The notes: generated from the letters alone by a model not told the origin. A stretch of 41,815 nucleotides of DNA from Paulinella micropora (GCA_009731375.1 BJOX01000231.1:630991-672805); one strand, 5' to 3'. Shown: positions 1 to 33,060, numbered from the stretch's first letter. Translations and numbers: made by a program.

Positions 1-154
1 ATAAACCGACAGAGCACTGTGGGTTTTATTCCGGGCTCAAAAAGCAAGAAAGGGCACCCTGAGGGAACAGGATTGTGCTTCCCGTCGCTATTTCGGCATG
101 TGACTTATAGGCGTATGGCTAGGCACACATAAGGCACCCCACCACGGGCCCAGC
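1..154. mobile_element. LTR-like repeat, truncated copy
   Basis: This stretch matches the central and right part of the fuller copy at 4336-4820, starting at its position 4594 (ATAAACCGACAGAGCACTG). It breaks off after CCCAGCACA into GATA repeat. A few substitutions separate the two copies. No coding potential is seen. Confidence 0.6.
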
Positions 155-830
<676 letters not shown>

Positions 831-966
831 ATGAGATATCGACTAATGTCAGAAAAAAGGAGCTTCTGATTTCGTCAACCAAGGAAGTCTGTGGGTAAAG
901 TATTAACCCGATGCCCAGCTAAGCCGTGATGTTTGCACGGAAGGGACTGATACAGGCGATACCAAA
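831..966. mobile_element. LTR-like repeat, edge copy running into gap
   Basis: Starts with GATGAGATATCGACTAATG like the copy at 4336 and follows it base for base until the assembly gap. The GATA array abuts its edge directly. Confidence 0.6.
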
Positions 967-1754
967 NNNNNNNNNNNNNNNNNNNNNNNNNNNNNNNNNN
1001 NNNNNNNNNNNNNNNNNNNNNNNNNNNNNNNNNNNNNNNNNNNNNNNNNNNNNNNNNNNNNNNNNNNNNNNNNNNNNNNNNNNNNNNNNNNNNNNNNNNN
1101 NNNNNNNNNNNNNNNNNNNNNNNNNNNNNNNNNNNNNNNNNNNNNNNNNNNNNNNNNNNNNNNNNNNNNNNNNNNNNNNNNNNNNNNNNNNNNNNNNNNN
1201 NNNNNNNNNNNNNNNNNNNNNNNNNNNNNNNNNNNNNNNNNNNNNNNNNNNNNNNNNNNNNNNNNNNNNNNNNNNNNNNNNNNNNNNNNNNNNNNNNNNN
1301 NNNNNNNNNNNNNNNNNNNNNNNNNNNNNNNNNNNNNNNNNNNNNNNNNNNNNNNNNNNNNNNNNNNNNNNNNNNNNNNNNNNNNNNNNNNNNNNNNNNN
1401 NNNNNNNNNNNNNNNNNNNNNNNNNNNNNNNNNNNNNNNNNNNNNNNNNNNNNNNNNNNNNNNNNNNNNNNNNNNNNNNNNNNNNNNNNNNNNNNNNNNN
1501 NNNNNNNNNNNNNNNNNNNNNNNNNNNNNNNNNNNNNNNNNNNNNNNNNNNNNNNNNNNNNNNNNNNNNNNNNNNNNNNNNNNNNNNNNNNNNNNNNNNN
1601 NNNNNNNNNNNNNNNNNNNNNNNNNNNNNNNNNNNNNNNNNNNNNNNNNNNNNNNNNNNNNNNNNNNNNNNNNNNNNNNNNNNNNNNNNNNNNNNNNNNN
1701 NNNNNNNNNNNNNNNNNNNNNNNNNNNNNNNNNNNNNNNNNNNNNNNNNNNNNN
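967..1754. other. Assembly gap (788 N)
   Basis: Unknown sequence. LTR-like repeat lies on both sides, so the gap probably contains the interior of that element. Confidence 0.95.
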
Positions 1755-1881
1755 TTTCAAAAAACCAAGCCCAAGGGAGGGTCAGTGACACCTCAAGTGG
1801 CCTTGGTTCACTCCGTGGAGTAAGTGATGAGATCAACTGATGAGATATCGACTAATGTCAGAAAAAAGGAGCTTCTGATTT
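1755..1881. mobile_element. LTR-like repeat: end of one copy, spacer, start of another
   Basis: 1755-1790 matches the right end of the 4336-4820 copy (reverse strand begins TGTCACTGACC). A 47-base spacer containing the small palindrome CTCCGTGGAG follows. From 1838 a new copy begins with TGATGAGATATCGAC, then is cut by GATA repeats. Reading the reverse strand, the element starts TG and ends CA, as LTRs do. Confidence 0.5.
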
Positions 1882-2835
<954 letters not shown>

Positions 2836-2837
2836 GA

Positions 2838-3660
2838 TGTATGTATTTACATATGAATTAATATGTAGGTATGTTTGTGTGTATGTGTGCATGTGTGTGT
2901 ATGTGTGTGGGTATTCAGGTGTACAAGGTGTATGTTTGTGTGTATGTTTGTGTGTATGTTTGTGTGTATGTTTGTGTGTATGTGTGTGTGTATGTTTGTG
3001 TGTATGTTTGTGTGTATATGTGTGTGCATGTGTGTGTGTATGTTTGTGTGTATGTTTGTGTGTATGTCTGTATGTGTGTGTGTATGTGTATGTGTGTGTG
3101 TATGTTTGTGTGTATGTTTGTGTGTATGTTTGTGTGTATGTTTGTGTGTATGATTGTGTGTATGATTGTGTGTATGTTTGTGTGTATGTTTGTCTGTGTA
3201 TTTGTGTGTATGTTTGTGTGTATGTGTATATGTTTGTGTGTATGTTTGTGTGTATGTTTGTGTGTATGTGTGTGTATGTGTGTATATGTTTGTGTGCATG
3301 TTTGTGTGTATGTTTGTGTGTATGTGTGTGTGCATGTTTGTGTGTATGTTTGTGTGTATGTTTGTCTGCATATTTGTGTGTATGTTTGTGTGTATGTGTG
3401 TGTATATGTTTGTGTGTATGTTTGTGTGTATGTTTGTGTGTATGTTTGTGTGTATGTTTGTGTGTATGTTTGTGTGTATGTTTGTGTGTATGTTTGTGTG
3501 TATGTGTGTGTGTATGTGTGTGTGTATGTTTGTGTGTGTGTGTGTGTGTATGTTTGTGTGTATGTTTGTCTGTATATTTGTGTATTATGTTTGTGTGTTA
3601 TCTTCGTGCGTTATGTTTGTGTGTATGTGTGTGTGTATTCAGGTGTAAAAGGTGTATGTT
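2838..3660. repeat. 12-bp minisatellite TGTGTATGTTTG
   Basis: Dozens of tandem copies of a dodecamer with TG-rich variants. Because the unit is a multiple of three, all frames stay open on both strands. The resulting Cys/Val/Met/Phe repeats are an artefact of period, not a protein. The pair TATTCAGGTGTA(C/A)AAGGTGTATG occurs at both ends (near 2911 and 3637). Confidence 0.9.
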
Positions 3661-3677
3661 TGTGTCTGAAGAGAAAG

Positions 3678-3760
<83 letters not shown>

Positions 3761-3844
3761 NNNNNNNNNNNNNNNNNNNNNNNNNNNNNNNNNNNNNNNN
3801 NNNNNNNNNNNNNNNNNNNNNNNNNNNNNNNNNNNNNNNNNNNN

Positions 3845-3887
<43 letters not shown>

Positions 3888-3926
3888 AGTCGGACAGGGA
3901 GAACTTAGATGCTGAGTGTAACTATA

Positions 3927-3972
<46 letters not shown>

Positions 3973-3998
3973 ATGATGATGATGATGATGGATGATCA

Positions 3999-4087
<89 letters not shown>

Positions 4088-4216
4088 GAGATAGAGAGAT
4101 ATATGGATGGATGGATGGACGGATGGATGGATGGACGGATGGATGGACGGACGGATGGATGGATGGATGGATGGATGGATGGATAGATAGATAGATAGAT
4201 AGATAGATAGACAGAC

Positions 4217-4253
<37 letters not shown>

Positions 4254-4274
4254 TAGATAGATAGATAGACTGAC

Positions 4275-4315
<41 letters not shown>

Positions 4316-4335
4316 TAGATAGATAGATAGATAGA
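3661..4335. repeat. GA, TA, GATA and GACA arrays around a gap
   Basis: A GA array with an 84-base N gap (3761-3844), then TA repeats, then GATA, GGAT/GGAC and GACA arrays running into the LTR-like element. No gene seen. Confidence 0.9.
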
Positions 4336-4820
4336 TGAGATATCGACTAATGTCAGAAAAAAGGAGCTTCTGATTTCGTCAACCAAGGAAGTCTGTGGGT
4401 AAAGTATTAACCCGATGCCCAGCTAAGCCGTGATGTTTGCACGGAAGGGACTGATACAGGCGATACCAAAGCTCCCTAGTACCAGGCGGGGCCAGGGCTC
4501 GTTCCATAAGCGCCCCTTGCAGAACGAGCTCCCACCTCCATTACAGAGGGCCCAGTAAGCAGATGGAGTTTCGAGACTGTTCGACAGTCTAGTATAAACC
4601 GACAGAGCACTGTGGGTTTTATTCCGGGCTCAACAAGCGAGAAAGGGCACCCTGAGGGAACAGGATTGTGCTTCCCGTCGCTATTTCGGCATGTGACTCA
4701 TAGGCGTATGGCTAGGCACACATAAGGCACCCCACCACGGGCCCAGCACACCATTTCTCTGTCTGTCGACAGATGGCACCCATTTCAAAAAAACCAAGCC
4801 CAAGGGAGGGTCAGTGACAC
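4336..4820 (-). mobile_element. LTR-like element, fullest copy (solo LTR candidate)
   Basis: About 485 bp. Read on the minus strand it begins TGTCACTGACC, carries a polyadenylation-like AATAAAACCC, contains the palindrome AGACTGTTCGACAGTCT, and ends GATATCTCATC. TG...CA ends, length and the poly(A) signal fit a solo LTR. No coding frame is seen, and no primer-binding site or target duplication can be read because GATA arrays replace both flanks. At least four other partial copies lie in the window, one inside an intron of the large gene. A non-LTR interspersed repeat is the alternative. Confidence 0.5.
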
Positions 4821-4874
4821 CAGATAGATAGATAGACAGATAGACAGATAGATAGATAGATAGATAGATAGATC

Positions 4875-4937
<63 letters not shown>

Positions 4938-4985
4938 GGATGGATCGATGGATGGATGGATGGATGGATGGGATGGATGGAAGGA

Positions 4986-5029
<44 letters not shown>

Positions 5030-5262
5030 TAGATAGATAGATAGGATAGGATAGGATAGGATAGGATAGGATAGGATAGGATAGGATAAGATAAGATAAG
5101 ATAAGATAAGATAAGATAAGATAAGATAAGATAAGATAAGATAAGATAAGATAAGATAAGATTAGATTAGATAGATAGATAGATAGATAGATGGATAGAT
5201 AGATGGATGGATAGATGGATAGATAGATAGATGGATAGAGATAGAAGACAGTAACCTTAGCT
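4821..5262. repeat. GATA, GGATA and ATAAG arrays
   Basis: GATA and GGAT units, then a pentamer that shifts from GGATA to ATAAG around 5090 by single-base change, then GATA again. No gene. Confidence 0.9.
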
Positions 5263-5310
5263 TTGCCTGGTGATTTCCTGGCCTCCTCATTCTGCTGCCA
5301 TCTGGCGTGA

Positions 5311-5693
5311 GCCTGTGAGCAAGGGAGGAGAGGAGAGGAGAGGAGTGGAGAGGAGAGGAGAGGAGAGGAGAGGAACGAGGAGAGGAACGAGGAGAGGAGG
5401 GGAGAGGAGGGGAGAGGAGAGGAGGGGAGAGGAGAGGAGGGGAGAGGAAAGAGGAGGGGAGAGGAAAGAGGAGAGGAAAGAGGAGAGAAGAGGAGAGCAG
5501 AGGAGAGGAGAGAGGAGAGGAGAGGAGAGGAGAGGAAAGAGGAGAGGAAAGAGGAGAGGAGAGGAGAGGAGAGGACAGGAGAGGAGAGGACAGGAGAGGA
5601 AAGAGGAGAGGAGAGGAGAGGAAAGGAGAGGAAAGGAGAGGAAAGGAGAGCAGAGGAGAGCAGAGGAGAGCAGAGGAGAGCAGGAGAGGAGTA

Positions 5694-5764
<71 letters not shown>

Positions 5765-5765
5765 G
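5311..5765. repeat. GGAGA pentamer array plus GT and GA runs
   Basis: A purine-only plus strand of GGAGA-type units (5320-5690), GT dinucleotides, then GA dinucleotides. Long open frames here are shadows of the repeat. The purine strand could form triplex DNA. Confidence 0.9.
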
Positions 5766-5783
5766 GTGAATGAACAACATGAG

Positions 5784-5806
5784 TTCCGCCAAGCAAAAAC
5801 ATATCC

Positions 5807-5880
<74 letters not shown>

Positions 5881-5957
5881 ATATCTATCTATCTATCTCT
5901 ATCTGCCTCTTGTATGAATAACACGAGAACGCGAAGCAAAACATACATATCTATCTC

Positions 5958-6029
<72 letters not shown>

Positions 6030-6086
6030 AATATCTATCTGTCTATCTATCTGTCTATCTATTCCTGGAGCAGGTAGCACAATTCC

Positions 6087-6150
<64 letters not shown>
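5784..6150. repeat. TATC then GATA arrays with a short unique insert
   Basis: TATC arrays on either side of a short piece at 5905-5945 that resembles the ATGAACAACATGAG block at 5767 and 6477, then an inverted GATA array from 6090. Confidence 0.9.
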
Positions 6151-6560
6151 TTTTCCCGGGAAATCCACCGGAAATCTCGTAAAAAATTCGCTGGCCGCAA
6201 AATTCACCGGAAATATCGCGGTGTGCGTGTGTTGTGTGCCTTCTGTTTTTGTCTCACTCTCTATTCTCATGATTCAAGAGTCTCATTTCGATATGTTCAA
6301 ATGTTATCAATTTGACTCTGATGAGAATGATAGGAAGCCCTTACGCTTCACAGTATGGTGGAGCTATAATATCGGAGGCCTGTAAACTTTGCCTATTGGT
6401 TGGTTGACGATTGGTTGATTGATTGCTTGTGAATTTCCGCACCTCCTCCCTCTGGTGCCATCTCATATGTGCGTGTTGAATGAACAACATGAGCACGCGA
6501 AGAAGAAAAAATCACATGCGATAAGCTTTGCCGGAAAAATTCAACGGAAATCTCGTAAAA
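6151..6560. other. Unique sequence between arrays
   Basis: Non-repeat DNA with no convincing exon. 6425-6562 contains, contiguously and in the same order, three blocks that are scattered at 5272-5310, 5767-5783 and 6151-6187 (see findings). Confidence 0.6.
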
Positions 6561-7053
6561 AGAAAGCAAGCAAGCAGGCAGGCAAGGCAGGCAGGCAGGC
6601 AGGCAGGCAAGCAGGGAAGCAGGCAGGCAGGCAGGCAGGCAAGCAGGCAAGCAGGCAGGCAAGCAGGTAAGCAAGCAAGCAGGCAAGCAAGGCAGGCAGG
6701 CAGGCAGGCAGGCAAGCAAGCAGGCAAGCAAGCAGACAAGCAAGGCAGGCAGGCAGGTAGGCAAGCAGGCAGGCAGGCAAGTAGGCAGGCAACCAGGCAG
6801 GCAAGCAGGCAGGCAAGCAAGGCAGGCAAGCAAGCAAGCAAGCAAGGCAGGCAGGCAGGCAGGCAAGCAAGCAAGCAAGCAATGCAGGCAAGGCAGGCAG
6901 GCAGGCAAGCAAGCAAGCAAGCAAGCAAGGCAGGCAGGCAGGCAGGCAAGCAAGCAAGCAAGCAGGCAGGCAGGCAGGCAGGCAAGCAGGCAAGCAAGCA
7001 AGAAGGCAGGCAAGCAGGCAAGCAAGCAACAAGCAAGCAAGCAAGCAAGCAAG

Positions 7054-7132
<79 letters not shown>

Positions 7133-7135
7133 CCT
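6561..7135. repeat. GGCA/AGCA array, AATC array, TA run
   Basis: About 480 bp of mixed GGCA and AGCA tetramers, open in several frames as Lys-Gln-Ala-Gly or Leu-Ala-Cys repeats, followed by AATC and TA units. The open frames are not treated as genes. Confidence 0.9.
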
Positions 7136-7195
7136 CTAGATTGTCCTGACGGGCCTGGGCCTTCTGTTGCCTTTTCCCTATGTGGGTATTTATAA

Positions 7196-7230
<35 letters not shown>

Positions 7231-8095
7231 TATATATATGTATGTATGTATGTATGCATGTCTGGGCATTCTGTTGCTTTTCGCCTTGATTGCATGTATG
7301 TATGTATGTATGTGTATGTATGTAATGTATGTATGTAATGTATGTATGTAATGTATGCATGTATGTACTTATGTATTTATGTATGTTATGTATGTATGTA
7401 ATGTACTTATGAATTTATGTATGTTATGTATGTATGTTATGTATGTATGTATGTATGTATGTCTGACGGGGCTTGGGCCTGCTGTTGCCTTTTGCCTACA
7501 TGGCATGTATGTATGTTATGTATGTTATGTATGTATGTATGTTATGTATGTATGTCTGTATGTATGTTATGTATGTATGTATATATGTATGTATGTATGT
7601 ATGTATGTGTGTATGTATGTATGTATGTATGTCTGACGGGGCTTGGGCCTTCTGTTGCCTTTTGCCTACATGGCATGCATGTATGTCATGTATATTATGT
7701 ATGTATGTATGTATGTATGTATGTATGTATGTATGACGGGCTTGGGCCTTCTGTTGCCTTTTGCCTATATGGCATGTATTTATGTTATGTATGTTATGCA
7801 TGTATGTTATGTATGTATGTTATATATGTATGTATGTATGTATGTATGCATATATGTAAGTATGTATGTATGTATGTATGTATGTATGTATGTGTGTATG
7901 TGTGTATGTATGTATGTATGTATGTATGCATGTATGTATGTAGGTATGTATGTATGTATGTATGTGTGTATGTGTGTATGTATGCATGCATGTATGTATG
8001 TATGTATGTATGTATGTGTGTGTATGTATGTGTGTGTATGTATGTATGTATGTATGTATGTGTGTGAGTGTGGTCTATTAAAAAGACTTAGTGCA
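7136..8095. repeat. TATG array with five copies of a ~43-bp motif
   Basis: TATG tetramers interrupted at 7148, 7261, 7464, 7634 and 7735 by a motif with core GGCCTTCTGTTGCCTTTTGC. The copies at 7464 and 7634 are nearly identical; the one at 7261 is most diverged. Confidence 0.85.
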
Positions 8096-8099
8096 CATG

Positions 8100-8870
<771 letters not shown>

Positions 8871-8872
<2 letters not shown>

Positions 8873-9276
8873 TACCTACCTATCTTCCTATCTATCTATA
8901 TCTATCTCCTTGAAAACCGCCAAAAGAACCAGAATGAACAACGTAAGACCTACCTACCTACCTACCTACCTACCTACCTACCTATCTACCTATCTATCTC
9001 TCTCTATCTCCTTGAAAACCGCCAAAAGAACCAGAATGAACATCGCAAGACCTACCTACCTACCTACCTACCTACCTACCTACCTACCTACCTACCTACC
9101 TATCTATCTATATCTATCTCCTGTAAAACCGCCAAAAGAACCAGTATGAACAACGTAAGACCTACCTACCTACCTACCTACCTACCTACCTACCTATCTA
9201 CCTATCTATCTATATCTATCTCCTTGAAAACAGCCAAAAGAACCAGAATGAACAACGTAAGATCTACCTGCCTATC

Positions 9277-9337
<61 letters not shown>

Positions 9338-9362
9338 CCTTGAAAATGCCAAAAGAATCAGA

Positions 9363-9435
<73 letters not shown>

Positions 9436-9467
9436 CCTACCTGCCTACCTACCTATCTACCTATCTG

Positions 9468-9566
<99 letters not shown>

Positions 9567-9645
9567 GGTAGGTAGGTAGGTAGGTAGGTAGGTAGGTCTT
9601 ACGTTGTTCATTCTGGTTCTTTTGGCGGTTTTCAAGGAGGTACTG
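8871..9645. repeat. ~105-bp compound unit repeated five times, plus an inverted copy
   Basis: Units near 8908, 9011, 9119, 9222 and 9333 carry CTTGAAAACCGCCAAAAGAA, then an AATGAACAACGTAAGA-like piece (shortened in the last), each followed by CCTA and TATC tetramers. A reverse-complement copy lies at 9598-9640 after a switch from TATC to GGTA. The 9340-9595 stretch is TATC. No gene. Confidence 0.85.
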
Positions 9646-9686
9646 TGTGAATCGGTCAGTGCCTAACTCCAAGGAATCTCCTTTCT

Positions 9687-10055
9687 CTAATTGCTGTGGA
9701 GGGAGGGAGGGAGGGAGGGAGAGAGAGAGGGAGAGAGGGAGGAGGAGCAGGAGGAGGAGGAGCAGGAGGAGGAGGAGCAGGAGGAGGAGGAGGAGGGAGA
9801 GAGAAGAGAAAGAGTCGCAAGTTCCTCTGAAATCGCAACTGAGCAGTCAGGCCCACTGTAGTAAGCTATGCGGGTGCATATCTCGGGAGTGAACTGCTGC
9901 AAGGCTTCATAGATTTCCGGCATGACACTTCGAGCATGCTCATGGAGCCTTGCCCATTCATTGTTTCTGCGCAGTAACGTTTCGATCGCCTGTTTCCATT
10001 CATTACCTATTGCGTTGTAGTCGCCGAGGTCCAGGCTAGTCAACGTGCTATTGAC
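9687..10055 (-). CDS. Probable terminal exon of a leucine-rich-repeat protein
   Basis: Minus-strand exon opening after a CAG acceptor at 10056-10058. It reads VNSTLTSLDLGDYNAIGNEW followed by a charged helical tail rich in Glu, Arg and His. The NSTLTSLDL phrase is the typical beta-strand turn of ribonuclease-inhibitor-type leucine-rich repeats, and the helical tail would cap the array. These repeats bind protein partners; no catalytic part is visible. After about residue 85 the frame enters a CTC/CTG run that gives poly-Ser, so the true coding end could be nearer 9800 than the stop at 9687. I could not place upstream exons with certainty; the segment at 12746-12886 has an incompatible phase. 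Confidence 0.55.
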   Translation of the reverse strand, partial: VNSTLTSLDLGDYNAIGNEWKQAIETLLRRNNEWARLHEHARSVMPEIYEALQQFTPEICTRIAYYSGPDCSVAISEELATLSLLSPSSSSSCSSSSCSSSSCSSSLSPSLSPSLPPSLHSN

Positions 10056-10151
10056 CTGCACACATGAAACACACATGCGATGCCATGCAACCGGGCCCCG
10101 GAAGCATTGGTAAAACGAATTCTTCTGTATGTAATAGGCGANNNNNNNNNN

Positions 10152-10197
<46 letters not shown>

Positions 10198-10243
10198 CAG
10201 AGAGAGAGAGAGAGAGAGAGAGAGGCAGAGAGGCATAGAAAGA

Positions 10244-10300
<57 letters not shown>

Positions 10301-10311
10301 AGGGAGAGAGA

Positions 10312-10349
<38 letters not shown>

Positions 10350-10366
10350 TATGTATGTATATCTGC

Positions 10367-10399
<33 letters not shown>

Positions 10400-10490
10400 T
10401 GTATGTAGTATGTATGTATGTATGTTTGTATGTTTGTATGTATGTATGTATGTATCTGTACTCGAGAGAAAGACATGGGCTGTATTCTTA
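10056..10490. repeat. Short unique piece, GA array, TATG array
   Basis: Unique bases to 10141, a 10-N gap at 10142-10151, then GA and TATG arrays. No further exon recognised. Confidence 0.8.
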
Positions 10491-10492
10491 TG

Positions 10493-11169
<677 letters not shown>

Positions 11170-12230
11170 TACCCGGGGAAAAGACGTAGTCTGCATTCCT
11201 ATACAATAAAAAATACACAAACATAAGCTACATAAAATACAAACACACAAACACAAGCATTCATACACTACATACATTCCAGACAAACAGACCTCACATA
11301 CATTACACATACAAAAGAAACTCTAACCCACCCTCCCTCCCCTCCCTGCCCCCCTCCNNNNNNNNNNNNNNNNNNNNNNNNNNNNNNNNNNNNNNNNNNN
11401 NNNNNNNNNNNNNNNNNNNNNNNNNNNNNNNNNNNNNNNNNNNNNNNNNNNNNNNNNNNNNNNNNNNNNNNNNNNNNNNNNNNNNNNNNNNNNNNNNNNN
11501 NNNNNNNNNNNNNNNNNNNNNNNNNNNNNNNNNNNNNNNNNNNNNNNNNNNNNNNNNNNNNNNNNNNNNNNNNNNNNNNNNNNNNNNNNNNNNNNNNNNN
11601 NNNNNNNNNNNNNNNNNNNNNNNNNNNNNNNNNNNNNNNNNNNNNNNNNNNNNNNNNNNNNNNNNNNNNNNNNNNNNNNNNNNNNNNNNNNNNNNNNNNN
11701 NNNNNNNNNNNNNNNNNNNNNNNNNNNNNNNNNNNNNNNNNNNNNNNNNNNNNNNNNNNNNNNNNNNNNNNNNNNNNNNNNNNNNNNNNNNNNNNNNNNN
11801 NNNNNNNNNNNNNNNNNNNNNNNNNNNNNNNNNNNNNNNNNNNNNNNNNNNNNNNNNNNNNNNNNNNNNNNNNNNNNNNNNNNNNNNNNNNNNNNNNACA
11901 CCCCCTCCCCCCTTCTCTCTCTCTCTCTCTCGCTCTCTCTCTCTCTCAAGGAGGAGAGGGCACCAGCTTCTTTGTCCACGGAAAGGACTGAGGCCATAAA
12001 GTTGTCTACAAAAAATATAGATATTATATAGGTCCTTCACGAGATCTGACCGATCTATGCAAGAGTAAAGTTTGCACTTCTGCCGCATGTGTGGAAAGTA
12101 GGAGGAAAGGAAGAATATGAAGGAAGGGAGGGAGGGAGGAAGGGAGGGAGGGAGGGAGGGAGGGAGGGATGGAGGTATGGAGGGAGGGAGGAAGGGAGGG
12201 AGGGAGGGAGGGAGGGAAACAATAACAACG

Positions 12231-12261
<31 letters not shown>

Positions 12262-12537
12262 CGACAGAGAGAGAGAGAGAGTGTGTGTGAGAGAGAGAGA
12301 GAGAATGAGAGAGATAGAGAGACAGACTTACGCCAAAGCTGCATTTTAGGCTGTGCATGGATAGATAGCTTGCCACTGAAAGCTTCCCTGTAACCCACTA
12401 GATCACAATACAGGAATGTGCGCATGTCTGTGAGAAATTCCGAGTTTTGAGTACAATCTACAATGATTTCAGGCCCTCCTTTATCAACCTATTCTGCTTA
12501 TTAGGGGTGGGTCCGTGCGCGCGCGCGCGTGTGTGTG

Positions 12538-12569
<32 letters not shown>

Positions 12570-12745
12570 GGGGGGGGGGGGGGGTTTTTTNNNNNNNNNN
12601 CGCTTGAATGAATGTCTGTCTGACTGTCTGACTGTCTGTCTGTCTGTCTGTCTGTAGGTAGGTACGTAGCATGTATGTAGTGAGCTCGTGTGCAGTGTGT
12701 TGGGGGAAGAGGGAAAGGGGCGCGGAAAGGGAATGCACCCATGAC
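11170..12745. other. Gap-rich intergenic segment with simple repeats
   Basis: CA-rich sequence to 11330, a 540-base N gap (11358-11897), short unique stretches, a GGGA array (12120-12218), an AAC array, GA runs, and GT followed by poly-G against a 10-N gap at 12591-12600. I see no gene. Confidence 0.7.
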
Positions 12746-12886
12746 CTCTTTGTTTCTCATACTCTTCAATTTTCTGTCGTGCCCACTTGCAACCGCCCTC
12801 CAGGTCAGTGAACTGCATAGCAAGGATTGCGGGTGCTGCGCGGTGAACGGATTGGAGCAGATCAAGGTGAAACAGACATTCGACAT
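12746..12886 (-). CDS. Possible exon, unknown protein
   Basis: Between an acceptor (GTTGTCAG) and a donor (AGAG then GTCATG) on the minus strand, one frame reads VECLFHLDLLQSVHRAAPAI and ends with a charged helix, KIEEYEKQRG. It is open, has no simple repeat, and has amphipathic periodicity, so it looks coding. It ends in phase 1, which does not match the phase-0 start of the exon at 10055, so at least one exon between them would be missing or they belong to different genes. Function not recognised. Confidence 0.35.
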
Positions 12887-13023
12887 CTGACAACGAATGA
12901 AAAGACTTTCAAAACGAAGTCCTGAAGTACTATCTGAACGAATACGAACGTAAAACAGTATGGGCTCAACTACCTACCTTTGTACAGCAACCTACCTACC
13001 TCGAAACGTCAAAGAGAGGTTCC

Positions 13024-13059
<36 letters not shown>

Positions 13060-14490
13060 TTTGTTTTGTTTTTGTTTTGTTTTTGTCTCTTTTGCTCTGG
13101 TTGTTTGTTTCTTTCTTTTGTTTGTTTTGTTCCTTGTTCCTTTTCTCTTTTTTTCCTGTTTTCCTTCTTTACTGTTTTTGTTCTTCTATCTTCTTTTCCT
13201 CGCTTTTTCTTTATCCCTTTTTCCTTTCTTTCTATCTTTTCCCTCTTTCTTGCCCCTTCTATACTACTCTTTCCAGGAGCTTTATGTTGAACCTTAGTTC
13301 CAGATTTCCTTATGAGCTTGTACTGTCGTTCCTTGGAACCAGAATTCATTTGAATTAGGCACTTCTTCATTTTTCTTTCGTCTTTTTCTCATTAAACCTT
13401 GCTTACTGTAATAAAAAGAGAAAAAAGAAAAGAAAAAGAAAAGAAAAAGAAAAGAAAAGGAAAGATTTAGAGAGCGTGTTTTGCAATATGAGGAGGAGCA
13501 AGGAAGGGAGATCTTGTATGGAAGGATGTGAATTTCAATTTCTCCCTCAATGCAGCTGGGAGAAGGTAAACAAGAAGCGAGAACAGACCACAAGATCTTC
13601 TCGTGAAGATTCATTTCGACGTAGAGGGGTGTTGCTCACACAACGAACATAATACGCGCCATGACGTTTGACTGTGTGTCCGGGAGTGGAGAGAAGTCTC
13701 CCTTTCGGAGGCCTGATCATCTTCGATCTCCTCACAAGGCCGGCCCGTAGATTATAGACTGGCCATGTGTTGTACCAACCGCAAAAAACGGACAGGAAGT
13801 ATTCCAAAATTTTGGAGCCCGGAAATTTAAACAGGTGGCACTGTCTCCAGAAATACTCCAATAGCAGGACACAATATTTCAGCTCTAGAAAATTCTGACT
13901 TCTCAACCGAAACCGTCCGAACACGGACTGTCAAAGTCCCGTGAAAGTGTTGAAGGGGACCAGCAAAAAAAAAAGCGAAGTACAAAGGCACCAAGGTCTC
14001 CATCTTTTCAATGTGGTTTCTGCTCGTAGCAGCCTTTTCCATCTCCACCTGCAAAGGCCAGTTCGACATAAACTCGACTGTCGAACTCCAGTTCGACATA
14101 AACTCGACTGTCGAAGGCGCAGCCCTTGCCGCCAAGTTCCGAGCTCTAGAATCCACTTGGCCGATCAATCAGTGCAACCTGTAACCTCTTTGCTGTGTAT
14201 ATGCTGATGCTGGCGAGAAAAGAAACAGAAGCAGGAGTAACGGAAGCAGAGGAAGAACTGAAGACAAAGAAAAGAATTAAGCAGCAGAAAAAGCGGAAAA
14301 ATGAGGGGGGGAGGCAGAAAGGAATAAGGAAAAGAACAGAGAGCAGAGAGGGAAAAAAGACGCAAAGATGATGAGACTAAATGACGAAAGGAAGGGCAAA
14401 ACACCAAAAAGAGAAAGTAGGCCTTTCTCCATCCTTCTTTTCATTTCCTCCTTTCATTGTTATCCTTCCTTTTCCTTTCAAGAAATAGAG
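12887..14490. other. Mostly unique DNA without a recognised gene
   Basis: Contains a poly-A run (13026-13055), a T-rich stretch to 13260, and unique DNA to 14480. Open frames on the minus strand (for example 13547-13924) have no supporting family features. A tandem pair lies at 14058-14116. Confidence 0.55.
14058..14116. repeat. Tandem pair of a ~30-bp palindromic unit
   Basis: Two adjacent copies of CAGTTCGACATAAACTCGAC plus TGTCGAA. Each copy has arms TTCGACA and TGTCGAA around 10 bases. Confidence 0.8.
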
Positions 14491-14752
14491 GAGAGTGAGA
14501 GATGAGAGAGAGAGAGAGAGAGAGAGAGAGCGAATATGTGTGTGTGTGTGTGAGAGACAGAGAAGAGAGAGAGAGACAGAGAAGAGAGAGAGAGAGGAAG
14601 AGAGAGAGAGAGGAAGAGAGAGAGGAAGAGGGAGAGAGCGAGAGAGAGGAAGAGAGAGAGAGAGGAAGAGAGAGAGAGAGAGAGAGAGAGATAGACAGAC
14701 AGACAGAGGAGAGAGATAGAGAGCGAGAGAGAGAGAGAGAGAGAGAGATTTC
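14491..14752. repeat. GA-rich array before the first recognised exon
   Basis: GA dinucleotides with GT and GACA variants, directly upstream of the acceptor at 14763. Any earlier exons of the large gene must lie to the left of it. Confidence 0.85.
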
Positions 14753-14763
14753 CATTTTTACAG

Positions 14764-33060
<18,297 letters not shown>

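Noticed and set aside
2838-3976. 379- and 345-codon Cys/Val-rich frames
   Set aside because: A 12-bp repeat keeps every frame open; composition is fixed by the unit, and there is no start context or flanking exon.
6393-7139. Lys-Gln-Ala-Gly or Leu-Ala-Cys proteins of 170-220 residues
   Set aside because: Translation of GGCA/AGCA tetramers in several overlapping frames; no non-repeat domain.
13547-13924. 125-codon minus-strand frame in unique DNA
   Set aside because: Composition is not impossible for a protein, but there is no recognised motif, splice partner or second copy to support it.
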